64,000 nt of DNA from Vibrio mexicanus. Its GTDB lineage: Bacteria; Pseudomonadota; Gammaproteobacteria; Enterobacterales; Vibrionaceae. Below the pieces are notes generated by a model. That model was not told the origin of the DNA and made no database searches. It saw nothing but the letters and a program-made list of their open reading frames with translations. Position numbers and translations under genes: made by a program. Within the stretch, counting starts at the first letter, position 1. Every line of letters starts with the position of its first letter. Shown piece by piece: positions 63,549-64,000 of this stretch. The stretch lies in NCBI RefSeq assembly GCF_001012815.1, contig NZ_JYJP01000106.1, positions 1 through 64,000 on the forward strand. The letters are read 5' to 3'.

Positions 63549-64000
63549 TTAACTTTGACTATTAATCAAGTCTATGAGGTTTTTGGCCTCTCTTCGAATC
63601 TCATCGCTGCCATCAACAATGGCTTCTTCAAGCAATTTCTTCGCACCCGATGAGTCGTTCATTTCCATATAGATTTTGGCCAAATCCAATTTACCCGCTG
63701 CTTCCGCATTCGAGTCAACATCGGTATCACCAATATCCCCAATAACATCTGGGAATTCATTCAAGCCAACATCTAGCTTCAGTTCTTCCTCTTCTGGTGT
63801 TAACGGCTTCACTTCCTCTTGCTCTACCTCCGCCATGAGTTCATCAATGGTTCGGTATTGATTCGATTGAGGGTCAAACGATGGTAGTTCGTCTTGCTGC
63901 TCCCAATTTTCGTCATCTACAGTCGCTTGTTCTGGCGCATTACTACTGTCCCAAACGCTTTGCTCATCAGCAGGGATCTCGTCTGAGATTGACGCTTGTT
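63549..64000 (-). CDS. hubP: HubP/FimV family polar landmark protein, C-terminal end (5' part outside window)
   Basis: The frame is open to the window edge (150 residues). Acidic segment (LTPEEEELKLDVGL and further) and the conserved C-terminal domain LDLAKIYMEMNDSSGAKKLL ending in EAKNLIDLINSQS, the mark of FimV/HubP. HubP places ParA1, ParC and FlhG at the pole in V. cholerae. Next to truA as in other vibrios. Confidence 0.92.
   Translation of the reverse strand, partial: QASISDEIPADEQSVWDSSNAPEQATVDDENWEQQDELPSFDPQSNQYRTIDELMAEVEQEEVKPLTPEEEELKLDVGLNEFPDVIGDIGDTDVDSNAEAAGKLDLAKIYMEMNDSSGAKKLLEEAIVDGSDEIRREAKNLIDLINSQS

Overview
This window comes from a Vibrio (Vibrionaceae) chromosome. 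The gene blocks and their internal order match what is known for Vibrio cholerae chromosome I: cdgH to recR-ybaB-dnaX-apt, fadIJ with an ECF sigma factor and tandem fadL, the ccm operon followed by cheW-parP-parC-cheBAZY-fliA-flhGFA, argS, znuA/znuCB, and purF-cvpA-dedD-folC-accD-truA-hubP. No rRNA, tRNA, CRISPR array or complete insertion sequence was found.

Layout. 1-503: the 5' part of a TnsA-type transposase endonuclease gene runs off the left edge. It abuts the signal-recognition-particle RNA gene ffs (547-653), a known insertion site of Tn7-like elements, including CRISPR-associated ones. This is the most interesting object here, but most of it lies outside the window. 0.8-13.3 kb: a two-sensor-domain diguanylate cyclase (cdgH), membrane and cysteine-cluster proteins, a cysteine-less alkyltransferase-like protein, the recR-ybaB-dnaX cluster with a probable programmed frameshift in dnaX, apt, an RssB-like regulator, a LysR regulator and a nitroreductase. 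13.4-22.8 kb: lipid block, with fadIJ behind a FadR-like box, a candidate small RNA, an ECF sigma factor with a DUF3379 partner, two fadL paralogues and mlaA. 22.9-30 kb: cytochrome c maturation genes ccmABCDEFGHI. 30.2-43 kb: chemotaxis and polar-flagellum operon from flhA to a DUF2802 gene, behind a predicted sigma-54 promoter. 43-50 kb: sixA, an M16 peptidase, yecM, argS and a HIT protein, with two 267-bp palindromic repeats. 50-57.5 kb: a candidate small RNA, a large membrane-anchored propeller/AraC regulator and the Zur-type znu locus. 57.5-64 kb: purF to the 3' end of hubP/fimV.

How the genes connect. ParC, ParP, CheA, FlhF, FlhG and HubP together place the chemotaxis array and the flagellum at the cell pole. 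FadL imports long-chain fatty acids that FadI/FadJ degrade, and MlaA works on outer-membrane lipid asymmetry. The ccm products mature c-type cytochromes. ZnuABC imports zinc.

Quality warning. At least 18 reading-frame breaks, mostly single-base losses in short homopolymers, split otherwise well-conserved genes, including housekeeping genes (cdgH, recR, fadI x3, sigma/DUF3379, ccmF x2, ccmC, flhG, sixA, M16 peptidase, AraC regulator x2, znuB, purF x2, cvpA). I treat these as probable sequencing or assembly errors and annotate the whole genes; I do not call them pseudogenes.
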